Shown here: one piece after another, positions 27,535 to 36,934 of the stretch | Position numbering within the stretch: the first letter of the stretch is position 1 | Layout: the number at the start of each line of letters is the position of its first letter | Virus record (IMG/VR): IMGVR_UViG_3300033997_000050 | Location: 1-63,047 of that record | Length of the DNA stretch: 63,047 nucleotides | Origin: a virus | Strand: one strand, 5' to 3' | Notes under the pieces: generated by a model | The model's input: the letters and a program-made list of their open reading frames with translations, nothing else | Databases searched by the model: none | Told to the model about the DNA's origin: nothing | Made by a program: the position numbers and the translations under genes

Positions 27535-29008
27535 CAAGAAAAAAGCCACCACCGGCTATAAGTATTTCTTCGGCATCCACATGGGCATGAGCCGTGGCCC
27601 GGTCGACGAACTGATTGAGATCCGCGTTGGCGATAAGCTGGTGTGGCAGGGGAACATGGTCGACACGAGTAGCGTGAACATCAATGCGCCGGACGTGTTC
27701 GGCGGCGACAAGCGGGAAGGTGGCGTGGTCGGCACGTTCGATCTGATGATGGGTAAGCCGGACCAGGTGGCGACGCCGGGTCTCGTGTCGATGATCGGTC
27801 GCGCGCTGCCCGGCTTCCGCAAAATGTGTACCGCGTTCTTCAACGGTCAGATCGCCTCGAACTCGCCGTATCCGAAGCCGTGGAAAATGCGGATGCGCCG
27901 CACCACGAAAGGCTGGCAGAACGACGCGCCGTGGTATCCCGAGAAGGCGCGCATCATTTTGCAGGGCCAGGAGTTGAAGCCGGGCGACGAGCAGGTGGAC
28001 ACGAATATCCACGCGATGAATCCGGCGCACATCATCTACGAATGCCTGACCAACAGTGAGTGGGGGCGCGGCCTGCCGGCGTCGGCGCTGAACGTCGCGT
28101 CGTTCACCCAGGCAGCGGACACGCTCTACGACGAAGGTTTCGGCCTGTGCCTGCGCTGGACTCGCCGCGACAACCTCCAGTCCTTCATCCAGACCGTCAT
28201 CGACCACATCGGCGCGGCGATCTACGCCGACCGCGAGACCGCGACGATCACGTTGAAGTTGATCCGCTTCGACTACGAGCCGGAAAGCCTGCCGATCTAC
28301 ACCACCGACAGCGGCATCCTGGAGATCCGCGAAGCCGAGAGCAGCGCGCTCGGGCCGGCCGTGAACGAACTCGTGGTCGACTACACCGATCCAGTAACCG
28401 GCGAGACGCGCACCGTGAACCAGCAGAACCTCGCGTCGCTGCAAGCCTCGCGTGGCGTATTCAACTCGCTGAAGAAGTCGTATCCCGGCCTGCCGACGAA
28501 CGGCCTGGCGCGCCGCGTGGCGCAGCGGGATCTCCGTGTGAATGCGATGTCGCTGCGCCGCTTCAAGATCACGATGGATCGCCGCGCGTGGCGTATCGCG
28601 CCGGCCAGTGTCTTCCGTTTGAGCGACGTGGTGCGCGGCATTGCCGACGTGGTGGTGCGCGTTGGCGCGGTCGAGGACGGCACGCTGACCAACGGGACCA
28701 TCACGATCACCGCCGTGCAGGACGTGTTCTCGCTGCCCAGTTCTTCGTTCATCGGTAATGAGCCGCCGAACTGGGTCCAGCCGAACACGAAGCCTGAACT
28801 GAAGGAGCACCGCGCGTTCGAGCTTCCGTACTTCCTGATCCGTGGCGGCATGTCGCCCGCCGACTTCGACTACCTCGCGCCCGACGCCGGCTTCATCGGC
28901 ACCGTGGTCGCGAAGCCCACCGACCTCTCGCTGGCCTATGACCTCTACGTGAAGAACGGGGCGCCTGAAGAAGAGGATTATCCACCCGGCACCGCACCGA
29001 ACCCATAA
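27527..29008 (+). CDS. Tail hub/tip protein (gpJ-like central part)
   Basis: A 493-residue tail tip protein. The N-terminus (GYKYFFGIHMGMSRGPVDEL, then IRVGDKLVWQG) is characteristic of hub proteins that connect tail tube to fibres. Later parts (RGLPASALNVASF, ADRETATITLKLIRFDYE, LEIREAESSALGPAVNELVV) fit the same family. It lacks the long fibronectin-rich C-terminus of lambda gpJ. The next two genes may supply that part. Confidence 0.85.
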   Translation: MGSKKKATTGYKYFFGIHMGMSRGPVDELIEIRVGDKLVWQGNMVDTSSVNINAPDVFGGDKREGGVVGTFDLMMGKPDQVATPGLVSMIGRALPGFRKMCTAFFNGQIASNSPYPKPWKMRMRRTTKGWQNDAPWYPEKARIILQGQELKPGDEQVDTNIHAMNPAHIIYECLTNSEWGRGLPASALNVASFTQAADTLYDEGFGLCLRWTRRDNLQSFIQTVIDHIGAAIYADRETATITLKLIRFDYEPESLPIYTTDSGILEIREAESSALGPAVNELVVDYTDPVTGETRTVNQQNLASLQASRGVFNSLKKSYPGLPTNGLARRVAQRDLRVNAMSLRRFKITMDRRAWRIAPASVFRLSDVVRGIADVVVRVGAVEDGTLTNGTITITAVQDVFSLPSSSFIGNEPPNWVQPNTKPELKEHRAFELPYFLIRGGMSPADFDYLAPDAGFIGTVVAKPTDLSLAYDLYVKNGAPEEEDYPPGTAPNP

Positions 29009-30852
29009 TGGCAAATTCCGATTACACAGAAACCGGCCAGGGCAGCTTCACGCCCATGGTCATCCTCGACGCGCCGCTCGGCCGCTTCGACACCATCATC
29101 AACTACAGCAGGTTCAACTTCCCGTCGCGCGACGCAATCGAGGTCGACATGGCCGTGATGGTCAATGGCGAGATCATGTCGGTCATCGACGTGGGCGTGC
29201 TCTCGATCACCGTGGATCGCGGCTGCGCAGACACCATCCCGGCCGAACACCCGGCCGACTCGCTGGTCTGGATCTTCGACGCCGGCAGCGTAGGGACCGA
29301 CGAGATCGAATATGCCGCGACCGAGGAAGTCAGCGTCAAGGTCACACCGTACACCACGAGCGGCGCCGTTCCGCTCGAAGCCGCACCGCCGCACCTGGTC
29401 GAATTCAACTGGCGCTTCCACCGCCCATATCCGCCTGGCCGCTTCCAGATCAACGGTGAGCGCTGGGTGAACGTCGCCACACTGGACATCGACCAGCCGG
29501 CCCTGCACTTGTCCTGGGCGCATCGAGACCGAGTGCTGCAAGCCGATCACCTGGTCGGCCATGACGCGGTGTCGGTCGGTCCCGAGCCTGGCACCACGTA
29601 CAGCCTGTCGGTGATCCACCCGATCAGCGGCGCGGTGGTTCGCACGGAAGTCGGCATCGTCGGCACCGAGTTCTACTACCGCCGCGCGCAGGCGCTTCAC
29701 GACCTGGGGCAACTGACCGAGGCGCAGCGCCCGACGCTGCTGTTCACGTCAATGCGTGACGGCTTCGAGGCGTGGCAGACCTACGAGTCCGAGTTCATCC
29801 TGGCGCCGGGCAGCATCGATACGCCGCCTCTCATGGGATTCGCGCAGCAGGTGATCGAGTCGCCGTATGCGATTAACGTGGCGCGCAACGTGGCGAACTA
29901 CGACGGCAACTTCGCTGTCGCAATGGCGGCGCGCCCGGTCGACCGCATGGCCGATCTGTACCAGCTTGTCGGCAACGGCGTGCAACTGGCAGACGGCGCG
30001 CGCTTCACACCATGGGTCACGCTGGACTTCCGCATGCCGGAACTGGAGACCACGATCAATATCCGCACGTCGTCGCTGTTCAACGGCGTGCCACTGGCCG
30101 CAGCGAAGGCCGGCGACCTGATCCTGATCGACGAGGAACTGTTGCAGATCGAGACCGTCAGCCCGACGCAGATCGTTGTCCGGCGCGGCTGCTGCGATAC
30201 AGTCCCGCGCATCCACATCGCCGGCACGCGCGCGTGGCTCATCGGCGTTGCCTACTCGTTCGATTCGGTCGAGCGCACGGACGGCGAGTCGGTGCAGTAC
30301 AAGCTGCGCCCGGTCAGCTACGGCGCGCCGTACTCGCTCGACGAACTGCCGTCGAACAACGTCACGTTCTCCCGGCGCGCCGAACTGCCGTATGCCCCCG
30401 GCCGCGTGGTCGTGAATGGTCGGCCGTGGTTCGAGGAAGTGCAGGCTGTCAGCGGCGCCGCCACCGTCTTCACCTGGGTCCGTCGCAACCGCGTGGCGCA
30501 AGGCGCGGGCATCGTGGCGCACGAGGACGAGGATCGCGGCGCAGAAGCCGGCCAGGTGACGCGGCTGCAATTCTTCTACGAGACGCCGGCCGAGACGGAA
30601 GGCGGCGCTGCGGTCGAGCACGTTCTGCGCCAGCAGGACATCGCCTCGCCGACTGGCAACGCCAATCCAGCAGCCGGTATGACCTTCTCCTACACCTATG
30701 CGATGGCGCAAGCCGATGGCCTGGTCGCCGGCAACGCGCTCGGTATCTGCGGCACGGTCGTGATCTACTGCCGCATGCTCTCGGTGCGCGACGGCCTGCA
30801 ATCCTTCCAGGCGTACATCACGCCAATCCGCGTTCCCTCTTTCCCCTGCTGA
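29008..30852 (+). CDS. Modular tail protein A (two-copy module)
   Basis: A 614-residue tail protein made of two copies of a roughly 240-residue module. Each copy runs: FTP start, GVP or DAIEV strand, VDRGCADTIP or VRRGCCDTVP motif, FNWRF or FSRRAELPY followed by APGR or PPGR, then W.R.R and a final strand. Each copy ends with a DGFEAWQ or DGLQSFQ motif. The same module occurs twice more in the next gene. The proteins are probably outer tail tip or baseplate parts. The start overlaps the hub stop. Confidence 0.75.
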   Translation: MANSDYTETGQGSFTPMVILDAPLGRFDTIINYSRFNFPSRDAIEVDMAVMVNGEIMSVIDVGVLSITVDRGCADTIPAEHPADSLVWIFDAGSVGTDEIEYAATEEVSVKVTPYTTSGAVPLEAAPPHLVEFNWRFHRPYPPGRFQINGERWVNVATLDIDQPALHLSWAHRDRVLQADHLVGHDAVSVGPEPGTTYSLSVIHPISGAVVRTEVGIVGTEFYYRRAQALHDLGQLTEAQRPTLLFTSMRDGFEAWQTYESEFILAPGSIDTPPLMGFAQQVIESPYAINVARNVANYDGNFAVAMAARPVDRMADLYQLVGNGVQLADGARFTPWVTLDFRMPELETTINIRTSSLFNGVPLAAAKAGDLILIDEELLQIETVSPTQIVVRRGCCDTVPRIHIAGTRAWLIGVAYSFDSVERTDGESVQYKLRPVSYGAPYSLDELPSNNVTFSRRAELPYAPGRVVVNGRPWFEEVQAVSGAATVFTWVRRNRVAQGAGIVAHEDEDRGAEAGQVTRLQFFYETPAETEGGAAVEHVLRQQDIASPTGNANPAAGMTFSYTYAMAQADGLVAGNALGICGTVVIYCRMLSVRDGLQSFQAYITPIRVPSFPC

Positions 30853-30855
30853 CCC

Positions 30856-33300
30856 ATGGCACAAAGCGATTACAAAAACACAGGCGGTAAGGGCCAGTTC
30901 ACGCCACTGGCCGAACTCCATGATGCGGTCGACTATCTGGATCGCGTGCTGATCCTGGGCCGCGCGAACTTCCCGCGCATCGACTCGCTGCAAGTCGGCA
31001 TGGCGGTGCTGGTCAACGACGAGTTCATGCAGGTGACGGCCATCGGGCCAGGCCGCGTGACGGTCAAGCGCGGTTGCGCGGACACCGTGCCGGCCAAGCA
31101 TCCGGCGAAGTCGCTCTGCTGGTTTATCGACGTGAGCGTGGTCGGCACCGATGGCGTCGAGTACAGCGCGGGCGATACCACGTCGATCAAGTATTCCCCG
31201 TACACGCCAGGCGGCGCCCTGCACCCGAACAATACCGGCGAGATTGACGTTATCAACTTCAACTGGCGGTTCTATCGGCCGTATGCGCCGGGCCGGCTGT
31301 ACGTGAACTCGAAGCGCTGGTTCAATCGTCACCTGCTGTCGGCCGACACCGGCAGGCTGTATCTCGAATGGACGCATCGCAACCGCCTCATCCAGTCCGA
31401 CAAGCTGCTCGACCACGACGACGCGAGCGTCAGTCCCGAGACCGGCACCACCTACACCGCGCGCATCTACAACAGCGCCGGCCAACTGCGTCGCACCGAG
31501 GTCGGCATCCTGGCGCAATGGCGTGATCGCTATGGTCGCCTCGTGTATCCGGCATGGGGCTACTCCTGGCAGCAGGGTATGGCCGATCTCGGCGGCAGCG
31601 GCTTGCCGGGCGAAGACGGTGCGCTCCTTCCCGGCACGATGACGTTCCATGCGACGCGCGACGGCTTCGACTCGTGGCAAGGCTACGTTATCCCGTTCGA
31701 CCTCGATCCGCAGAGCTTCTTCCTGCGTGTCGCGCAACTCGGCCAGATCGCGGCGCAGGAGGACGACATCAACCAGTCGAGCGGCCCGTATCCACCGGAA
31801 GAGGCGGTGTTGGCTGCGTCGGTCGGCCAGATCTCCGCACAGCATGCGCGCGACGAGGACTACCAGGACGTGATCGTGGCCGACGCGATGTTCGTCGCCT
31901 CGGTGGCCGAAGGCACTGGTCAGCATACGTCGTTCTACACCGGCATGAACCGCAATCTGTTTGAGGCGCCATACGCCCACCTGCGGCGCTTGAACGTGCC
32001 GATCAGCGGCGCACACCTGGTCACGGTCGTCGCGCGCCCTGGAGACCGCCTGACGGACTCTCACACGGTCTGGTCACGCTACGACTACCCGCGTGGCCTG
32101 GGCGCTTCGTTCAACTACGAGCAGCGCATGGCTCCGCGCTTCACGCCGTGGCTCACTGTGGCGAAGCCGGTCGACTATCTGGACTCGGTGATCGAGATCG
32201 CCACGTCGTCCTTCTACGACGGTGTGCCGCTCGACGGCGTGCAGCCGGGCCAGGTCGCGATGATCGACGCCGAGGTGATCTTGATCCTGGCGCGCAGCGC
32301 GACGACGTTCACCATCGCGCGCGGCGTCTACGACACGGTGCCGGCAAAGCATGGCGTCGGCGCGCGAGTGTGGTTCTTCCAGGCGCAGGCCGGCAATGAC
32401 CCGAGCATCTATCCGTACACCGTCGACCCGAAGACCTCGCTGGTCGGATCTGCGGCCGAGGTGAAGATGATCCCCGACGTGTACGGCCCGCCGCTGGACT
32501 TGAACCAGGTGCCGACCGATCGTCTGGAAATGCTGCATCGCGTTGAGCGCCCATATCCGCCAGGCGAAGTGCTGGTGAACGGCCGGGCCTGGTACAACGG
32601 CGCGCAGATCGCGAAGGATCAGGTCACGACGATCACCTGGCGCCACCGCAACCGCGACACGCAGGGCGCGAACCCGGTCGACCACCACGCGCCGACCCGC
32701 GCGCCCGAGCCGGGCCAGAAGTACCGCCTGAAGATCACGATCATGGTGCGCGGCTCGCGGCCGACCGACCCATCGTATCCGGTCACGGTGCGCGACCAGA
32801 TCGTCGACGGCGAGACCTTCACCTACAGCTACGCGATGGCGACCACGGACGGCTACCGCGCCGCGACGCTGCTCGACGTGTGTGGCCGCGTCACCGTGGG
32901 CATGGTGCTCGAAGCGATTCGCGACGATTACGTCTCGTGGCAGAACTACGTGATCCCGCTGCTGCTGCCGGCGCCATCCTGCCCACCGGGCAAACCGCCA
33001 GGTGGCGGACAACTCCCCGGCGACAACGGTAACGGGAACGGCGACACTGGCGGCGACCCGACCAATCCGACGAACCCTGGCGGCGGCGATAACACTGGTG
33101 GCGGCTCGCCAGGCGATAATGGCGGCGGCGATAACGGCAACGGCCCGCCAGATCCTCCAGAAGTGCCGCCTGACTGGCCCGATCCAATCGAGCCGCCTGA
33201 GCCTGATCCTGACGATCCGAATCCGGCACTGGCCGCACACTGGGACTTGAACTGGGACCGCCACTGGGACGCATACACGAAAGACAATCAAGGGGAATAA
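30856..33300 (+). CDS. Modular tail protein B (two-copy module, Gly/Pro/Asn-rich end)
   Basis: An 814-residue paralogue of the preceding protein. Module copies begin near residues 14 (KGQFTPLAEL) and 418 (RFTPWLTVAK), each with the VKRGCADTVPAKH or IARGVYDTVPAKH motif and the PYAPGR or PYPPGE strand. A 180-residue insertion between the copies is unique to this protein. Residues about 710-780 are low complexity (GGG, GDNGNGNGD, NPTNPGGGD), followed by a Pro/Asp stretch and a tryptophan-rich end (HWDLNWDRHWD). The end may be a flexible attachment for fibres. Confidence 0.75.
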   Translation: MAQSDYKNTGGKGQFTPLAELHDAVDYLDRVLILGRANFPRIDSLQVGMAVLVNDEFMQVTAIGPGRVTVKRGCADTVPAKHPAKSLCWFIDVSVVGTDGVEYSAGDTTSIKYSPYTPGGALHPNNTGEIDVINFNWRFYRPYAPGRLYVNSKRWFNRHLLSADTGRLYLEWTHRNRLIQSDKLLDHDDASVSPETGTTYTARIYNSAGQLRRTEVGILAQWRDRYGRLVYPAWGYSWQQGMADLGGSGLPGEDGALLPGTMTFHATRDGFDSWQGYVIPFDLDPQSFFLRVAQLGQIAAQEDDINQSSGPYPPEEAVLAASVGQISAQHARDEDYQDVIVADAMFVASVAEGTGQHTSFYTGMNRNLFEAPYAHLRRLNVPISGAHLVTVVARPGDRLTDSHTVWSRYDYPRGLGASFNYEQRMAPRFTPWLTVAKPVDYLDSVIEIATSSFYDGVPLDGVQPGQVAMIDAEVILILARSATTFTIARGVYDTVPAKHGVGARVWFFQAQAGNDPSIYPYTVDPKTSLVGSAAEVKMIPDVYGPPLDLNQVPTDRLEMLHRVERPYPPGEVLVNGRAWYNGAQIAKDQVTTITWRHRNRDTQGANPVDHHAPTRAPEPGQKYRLKITIMVRGSRPTDPSYPVTVRDQIVDGETFTYSYAMATTDGYRAATLLDVCGRVTVGMVLEAIRDDYVSWQNYVIPLLLPAPSCPPGKPPGGGQLPGDNGNGNGDTGGDPTNPTNPGGGDNTGGGSPGDNGGGDNGNGPPDPPEVPPDWPDPIEPPEPDPDDPNPALAAHWDLNWDRHWDAYTKDNQGE

Positions 33301-33303
33301 GCA

Positions 33304-34041
33304 ATGCCAAGACAAGAGACTTCGAGGTTCCGTTTTTCACAGGGCTGGTTGCGCGGCGAGGACTGGTGGGGCGATCCGGTCTCGGCCAACTTCCTGCTGC
33401 TCGACGTGATGCTGGGAACCGTGATCGAGTCGATGACTGAAAGCGCGCCACCGCCGAACGGCAACGTGGTGGTCGGCGACATGTTCATCGTGGCCGACAA
33501 CGCGACCGGCGCATGGGAAGGCCGCGAAGGTCAGATCGCCGCACTGACCTCGACCGGCTGGCGCTTCGTCGTGCCGGTCGACGGCGTGCGTGCGCGGCTG
33601 AATAGCCCGCCTGGCTGGATCTGGTTCAACGGCGCGACCTGGCTGCGTGAAGACCAGAACAGCGACACGCCGACACCGATCCTCGGCACCCGGTACGACA
33701 TCGCCATGTCGGTCGGCTACGAGGCCGAGGCGGGCGAGACGCTGCTGGTCTTCACGATCCCTGAACCGATGACGCTGCCGGCCACCGCAGCCGGATCGTG
33801 GGGCCGCACGGTGACGCCGCCGAACGGGATCATCCGGCTCGCGATCCGAAGGAACGGAAGTGACGTTGGTACAATCACATTCGCCGCGAATAGCTCGCGC
33901 GCCATCTTCACCGTGCAGGGTGATAAGCCGTTCGCCACTGGCGACCTCCTGACCATCCACATGCCGGACAATCCGCCTGCCGGGTTCGCGAATTATGGCG
34001 CCACGCTGCGGCTCATTCTCGCAACGAACGGAGGTAACTAA
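33304..34041 (+). CDS. DUF2793 tail protein
   Basis: A 245-residue protein with the DUF2793 pattern: NVVVGDMFIVADNATGAWEG, then QIAALTSTGWRFVVP, then WIWFNGATW. DUF2793 proteins occur next to receptor-binding genes of proteobacterial phages. The C-terminal half is a separate beta-rich unit with a glycine-rich NGIIRLAIRRNGSDVG segment. The last base of its stop is shared with the next start. Confidence 0.82.
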   Translation: MPRQETSRFRFSQGWLRGEDWWGDPVSANFLLLDVMLGTVIESMTESAPPPNGNVVVGDMFIVADNATGAWEGREGQIAALTSTGWRFVVPVDGVRARLNSPPGWIWFNGATWLREDQNSDTPTPILGTRYDIAMSVGYEAEAGETLLVFTIPEPMTLPATAAGSWGRTVTPPNGIIRLAIRRNGSDVGTITFAANSSRAIFTVQGDKPFATGDLLTIHMPDNPPAGFANYGATLRLILATNGGN

Positions 34042-35027
34042 TGCTGCACATTGACGGCTTCGAGGAATTCGCGAACGACCCGGCGCCGAACGCTCAAATG
34101 GTGCGCGCCGGCTACGAGGTGTTCGGCCAGATGGCTATCGTCGGCGGGCGCCTGGGTGCTCACGGCGTGGCCGGCCGCAACGCGACGATGGTGCGCAAGA
34201 TGCCATGGACGACGAACACCATGAGCACCGGCTTCGCGCACATGTTCGACACGCGCGGATCGGCCTGCTGGTTGAAGGTGGGCGACACGCAGATCAATCT
34301 GTGGCTGCACCCGGACACCGGCCTGCCGCACCTGAACGACAAGCCTGGTGGCGCGCTGCCGGTGTCTAGCCGCTGGTACTACTACGAGTTGGAACTGGAT
34401 CGCGCGGCGGCGCGCGTCACGCTTTCGATCAACAACCGGATCGACATGACCTACGATGTCGAGGGTGACTTGAGCACCGAGGAAGTCGAGGTCGGGATCG
34501 GCTACATTCTGCCGCACATCTACCGGCCAGATGCGGACCCGGTCCCGGTCGACAACGCCACGAAGACCTTCGACGACTTCTATATCCGCGACACCTCGCG
34601 CTTCGGTCCTATCGTGGTCTCGACGCGCTTCCCGACGACCGACGAACAGGTCGAGTGGTTCAAGGCTGCGGTGGCTGGCTCGCACGCCGAGTCGCTGGCT
34701 CTGCGCCCGCCGAAGCCGCTGGACAACTACGTGGCCGCGAACGTGATCGGCGCCGACGACCGCTTCACTTCCGCTCACGAACTGGTCAACGACAATCCGG
34801 TGATCGCGACCGGCGTGGTGGTGCTGGCCCGCAAAGCGCCGACCCTGGCCGCGCGCCTGGGCGTGTTCATTGGCGGCGGCGTCGGCGACACCGTAGAGCC
34901 GCGCGCCATGGATACCGATGTCGAGACCGACTGGAAGACGCAATACCTCTTCTTCGAGAATCAGGGGCCGGATGCGCCGGCAGCAGTCAAAGACGCCGAG
35001 TTCGGCATTTACGTCGCAGCACCATAA
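34041..35027 (+). CDS. Fibre-like paralogue 1
   Basis: A 328-residue protein, first of four tandem paralogues. It opens MLHIDGFEEF, has a jelly-roll-like middle (SRWYYYELELDRAAARVTLS, then a DDFYIRD acidic loop) and ends with a conserved module: VVSTRFPTTDEQVEW, NPVIATGVVVLARKAPT, LARLGVFIG. It is probably a receptor-binding or tail-surface protein. No enzymatic motif was seen. Confidence 0.72.
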   Translation: MLHIDGFEEFANDPAPNAQMVRAGYEVFGQMAIVGGRLGAHGVAGRNATMVRKMPWTTNTMSTGFAHMFDTRGSACWLKVGDTQINLWLHPDTGLPHLNDKPGGALPVSSRWYYYELELDRAAARVTLSINNRIDMTYDVEGDLSTEEVEVGIGYILPHIYRPDADPVPVDNATKTFDDFYIRDTSRFGPIVVSTRFPTTDEQVEWFKAAVAGSHAESLALRPPKPLDNYVAANVIGADDRFTSAHELVNDNPVIATGVVVLARKAPTLAARLGVFIGGGVGDTVEPRAMDTDVETDWKTQYLFFENQGPDAPAAVKDAEFGIYVAAP

Positions 35028-35037
35028 GGAAAATCAC

Positions 35038-36918
35038 ATGAGCATTAAACACATCGACGGCTTCGACCAGTTCCAGGGTCAAACGTCAGCAGCGCTTCTT
35101 GCCTCGCTCGCCGCAGCAGGGTATGTCGTGTCCTCGGGTCTCGCCATGGCCGAAGGTCGGCACCCTTCTTCGCACGCGCTGGAATTGCAGGTGTCGGCAG
35201 GCACGGCAGGCTCATCCTGGTCGAGCCGCACGAACACGGTCAAGTTCGACTTGAACGGCGTGGCCGCGAACACGGCTGGCCGCTGGGTCGCAGTCGGGAA
35301 CAACGGGCAGGCCACCACGTCGACGGACGGCATCCAGTGGGCGCCGCTGGTCATCGGCACCACGCAGACCTTGCGCGATATCGCCTGCAACGGCAACACG
35401 TATATCGCGGTCGGCGACAACGGCACCATCATGCGCTCGACCAACGGCCAGGCGTGGACTCAGCAGGCCGCGCCAGTAGCCGGCGTCGCATTGAGGGCTG
35501 TCGCGTTCGGCGGCGGCAAATGGCTCGCAGTTGGTCAGGCCGGCAGCGTTGGCGCAATTTTCGTGTCCGAGGATGACGGCGCGACCTGGGCCAATATCAC
35601 CGCCAATGCCGGCACGCGGCCGAACGTGTCCGTCGCATTCGGCAATGCGCGCTGGACCGTGGGCGGGATGGCGGGCCAGATCCTCACGGCCGGCGCCAAC
35701 CTGGCGTTCGTTGAGACCACCATGCCTGTCGCCGGAATGGTCGCAGGTGTCGCCTACACCAACGGTTCGTGGTTCGCGCTGTGCAGCGGGATCTATCGCA
35801 GCGTCGACGACGGCGCAAACTGGGTGCTGGTCTCGGCCAATCCGAACGGCGGCTCGGCGCTGCGCTGCATCGCGGCTTCGGGTTCGCGCCTGATCGTCGG
35901 CGGCGACCTGGGCGGCGTCTTCTACAGCGACGACGGCATCACCTGGACGCGTGCAGCATTCGCTGGTGCGAACAGTTCCTCGGTGCTCGACATTGCGCTC
36001 TCGCTGGGCGCGCAGGCGGGATGGTGCGCGGTCGGTACGGTGCCGACAAATAATCCGTCCGGTAACGCGATCATCTATATGTCGGTCGCGCCGCCGACAA
36101 AGATCTCTCGTACGTTCGTCTCGACCGCGAACCGCGTGGTCATCGGATTCGCGCATCGGGCTACCGCGCGCGGCCGGATCTTCAGCATTGCGAACCTGTT
36201 CAACATGGACTGGCCCTCGGGCATCCAGATCCTCGACGAGATCGGCGCCAGCGTCCCGATTCGCAATGCCTGGTACTACTACGAGATCGTCATCGACAAG
36301 ACCGCCAACACGATCAGCCTGCACGTCAACGACACCGATGACCTGGTGGTGCCGCTGCCTGCGGCCGGCGCGAACATGACCTCGTTCGTGATGTCCTGGG
36401 AAGCCGAGAACGGGGCCGTGGCGCGCATCGACGACCTGTACCTGCTCGACTCCGATACGACCGGCGGCTCGACCCAGGTGAACCGCCTGAAGCCAATCCG
36501 CGTGCCGATCCGCAAGCCGACCGAGGACGTTGCGATTGCGTGGCTCGGCTCGCAGCCTGGCCCGCACTGGCCGCTGGTCGGGCTTCTGCCGCCGTCACCC
36601 GAAACGTTCATCCGTTCGTCCACTTCCGGCGACCAGGATCTCTTCTCTTCCGGCGACACGCTGCCCGAGGGCGCCGGCACCGAGGACATGCCGATTATCG
36701 CGGTCGGCCTGGTGGCGCTCGCGCAGAAAAGCGATCTCGACAATCGCCAGCTTGGCCTGGTGGTCGGCGCGCAGGGAAATCAGAAGGAGGTCGTCGACAC
36801 GCTGCTCAACGTGACACCGGAGTATAGTTTAGCCATCTTCGAGACCGCGCCTGGCGATGTACCATGGACTGCGGAAAACATCGAGACCACACCGTTCGGC
36901 GTCGCCGTTCGCCCATAA
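35038..36918 (+). CDS. Fibre-like paralogue 2 with inserted beta-propeller repeats
   Basis: A 626-residue member of the four-gene array. The start (MSIKHIDGFDQFQGQ) and the C-terminal module (RVPIRKPTEDVAIAWLG, IIAVGLVALAQKSDLDNRQL) match the neighbours. Between them lies about 300 residues of BNR/sialidase-like repeats with the pattern WVAVGNNG...TSTDGIQW, YIAVGDNGTIMRSTNGQAW, WLAVGQAG...SEDDGATW, which should fold as a beta-propeller. The insertion probably changes or adds glycan binding. ATG at 35038 is chosen because it matches the paralogues and follows AAGGAAAA. Confidence 0.78.
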   Translation: MSIKHIDGFDQFQGQTSAALLASLAAAGYVVSSGLAMAEGRHPSSHALELQVSAGTAGSSWSSRTNTVKFDLNGVAANTAGRWVAVGNNGQATTSTDGIQWAPLVIGTTQTLRDIACNGNTYIAVGDNGTIMRSTNGQAWTQQAAPVAGVALRAVAFGGGKWLAVGQAGSVGAIFVSEDDGATWANITANAGTRPNVSVAFGNARWTVGGMAGQILTAGANLAFVETTMPVAGMVAGVAYTNGSWFALCSGIYRSVDDGANWVLVSANPNGGSALRCIAASGSRLIVGGDLGGVFYSDDGITWTRAAFAGANSSSVLDIALSLGAQAGWCAVGTVPTNNPSGNAIIYMSVAPPTKISRTFVSTANRVVIGFAHRATARGRIFSIANLFNMDWPSGIQILDEIGASVPIRNAWYYYEIVIDKTANTISLHVNDTDDLVVPLPAAGANMTSFVMSWEAENGAVARIDDLYLLDSDTTGGSTQVNRLKPIRVPIRKPTEDVAIAWLGSQPGPHWPLVGLLPPSPETFIRSSTSGDQDLFSSGDTLPEGAGTEDMPIIAVGLVALAQKSDLDNRQLGLVVGAQGNQKEVVDTLLNVTPEYSLAIFETAPGDVPWTAENIETTPFGVAVRP

Positions 36919-36934
36919 TCAGAAAGGACATACC

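Noticed and set aside
29749-32064. 771-codon minus-strand frame opposite the modular tail proteins (also 27446-29014, 22723-24096, 12096-13436, 10338-11450)
   Set aside because: All are shadows of plus-strand genes whose products align with known families; none has a ribosome site or recognisable domain.
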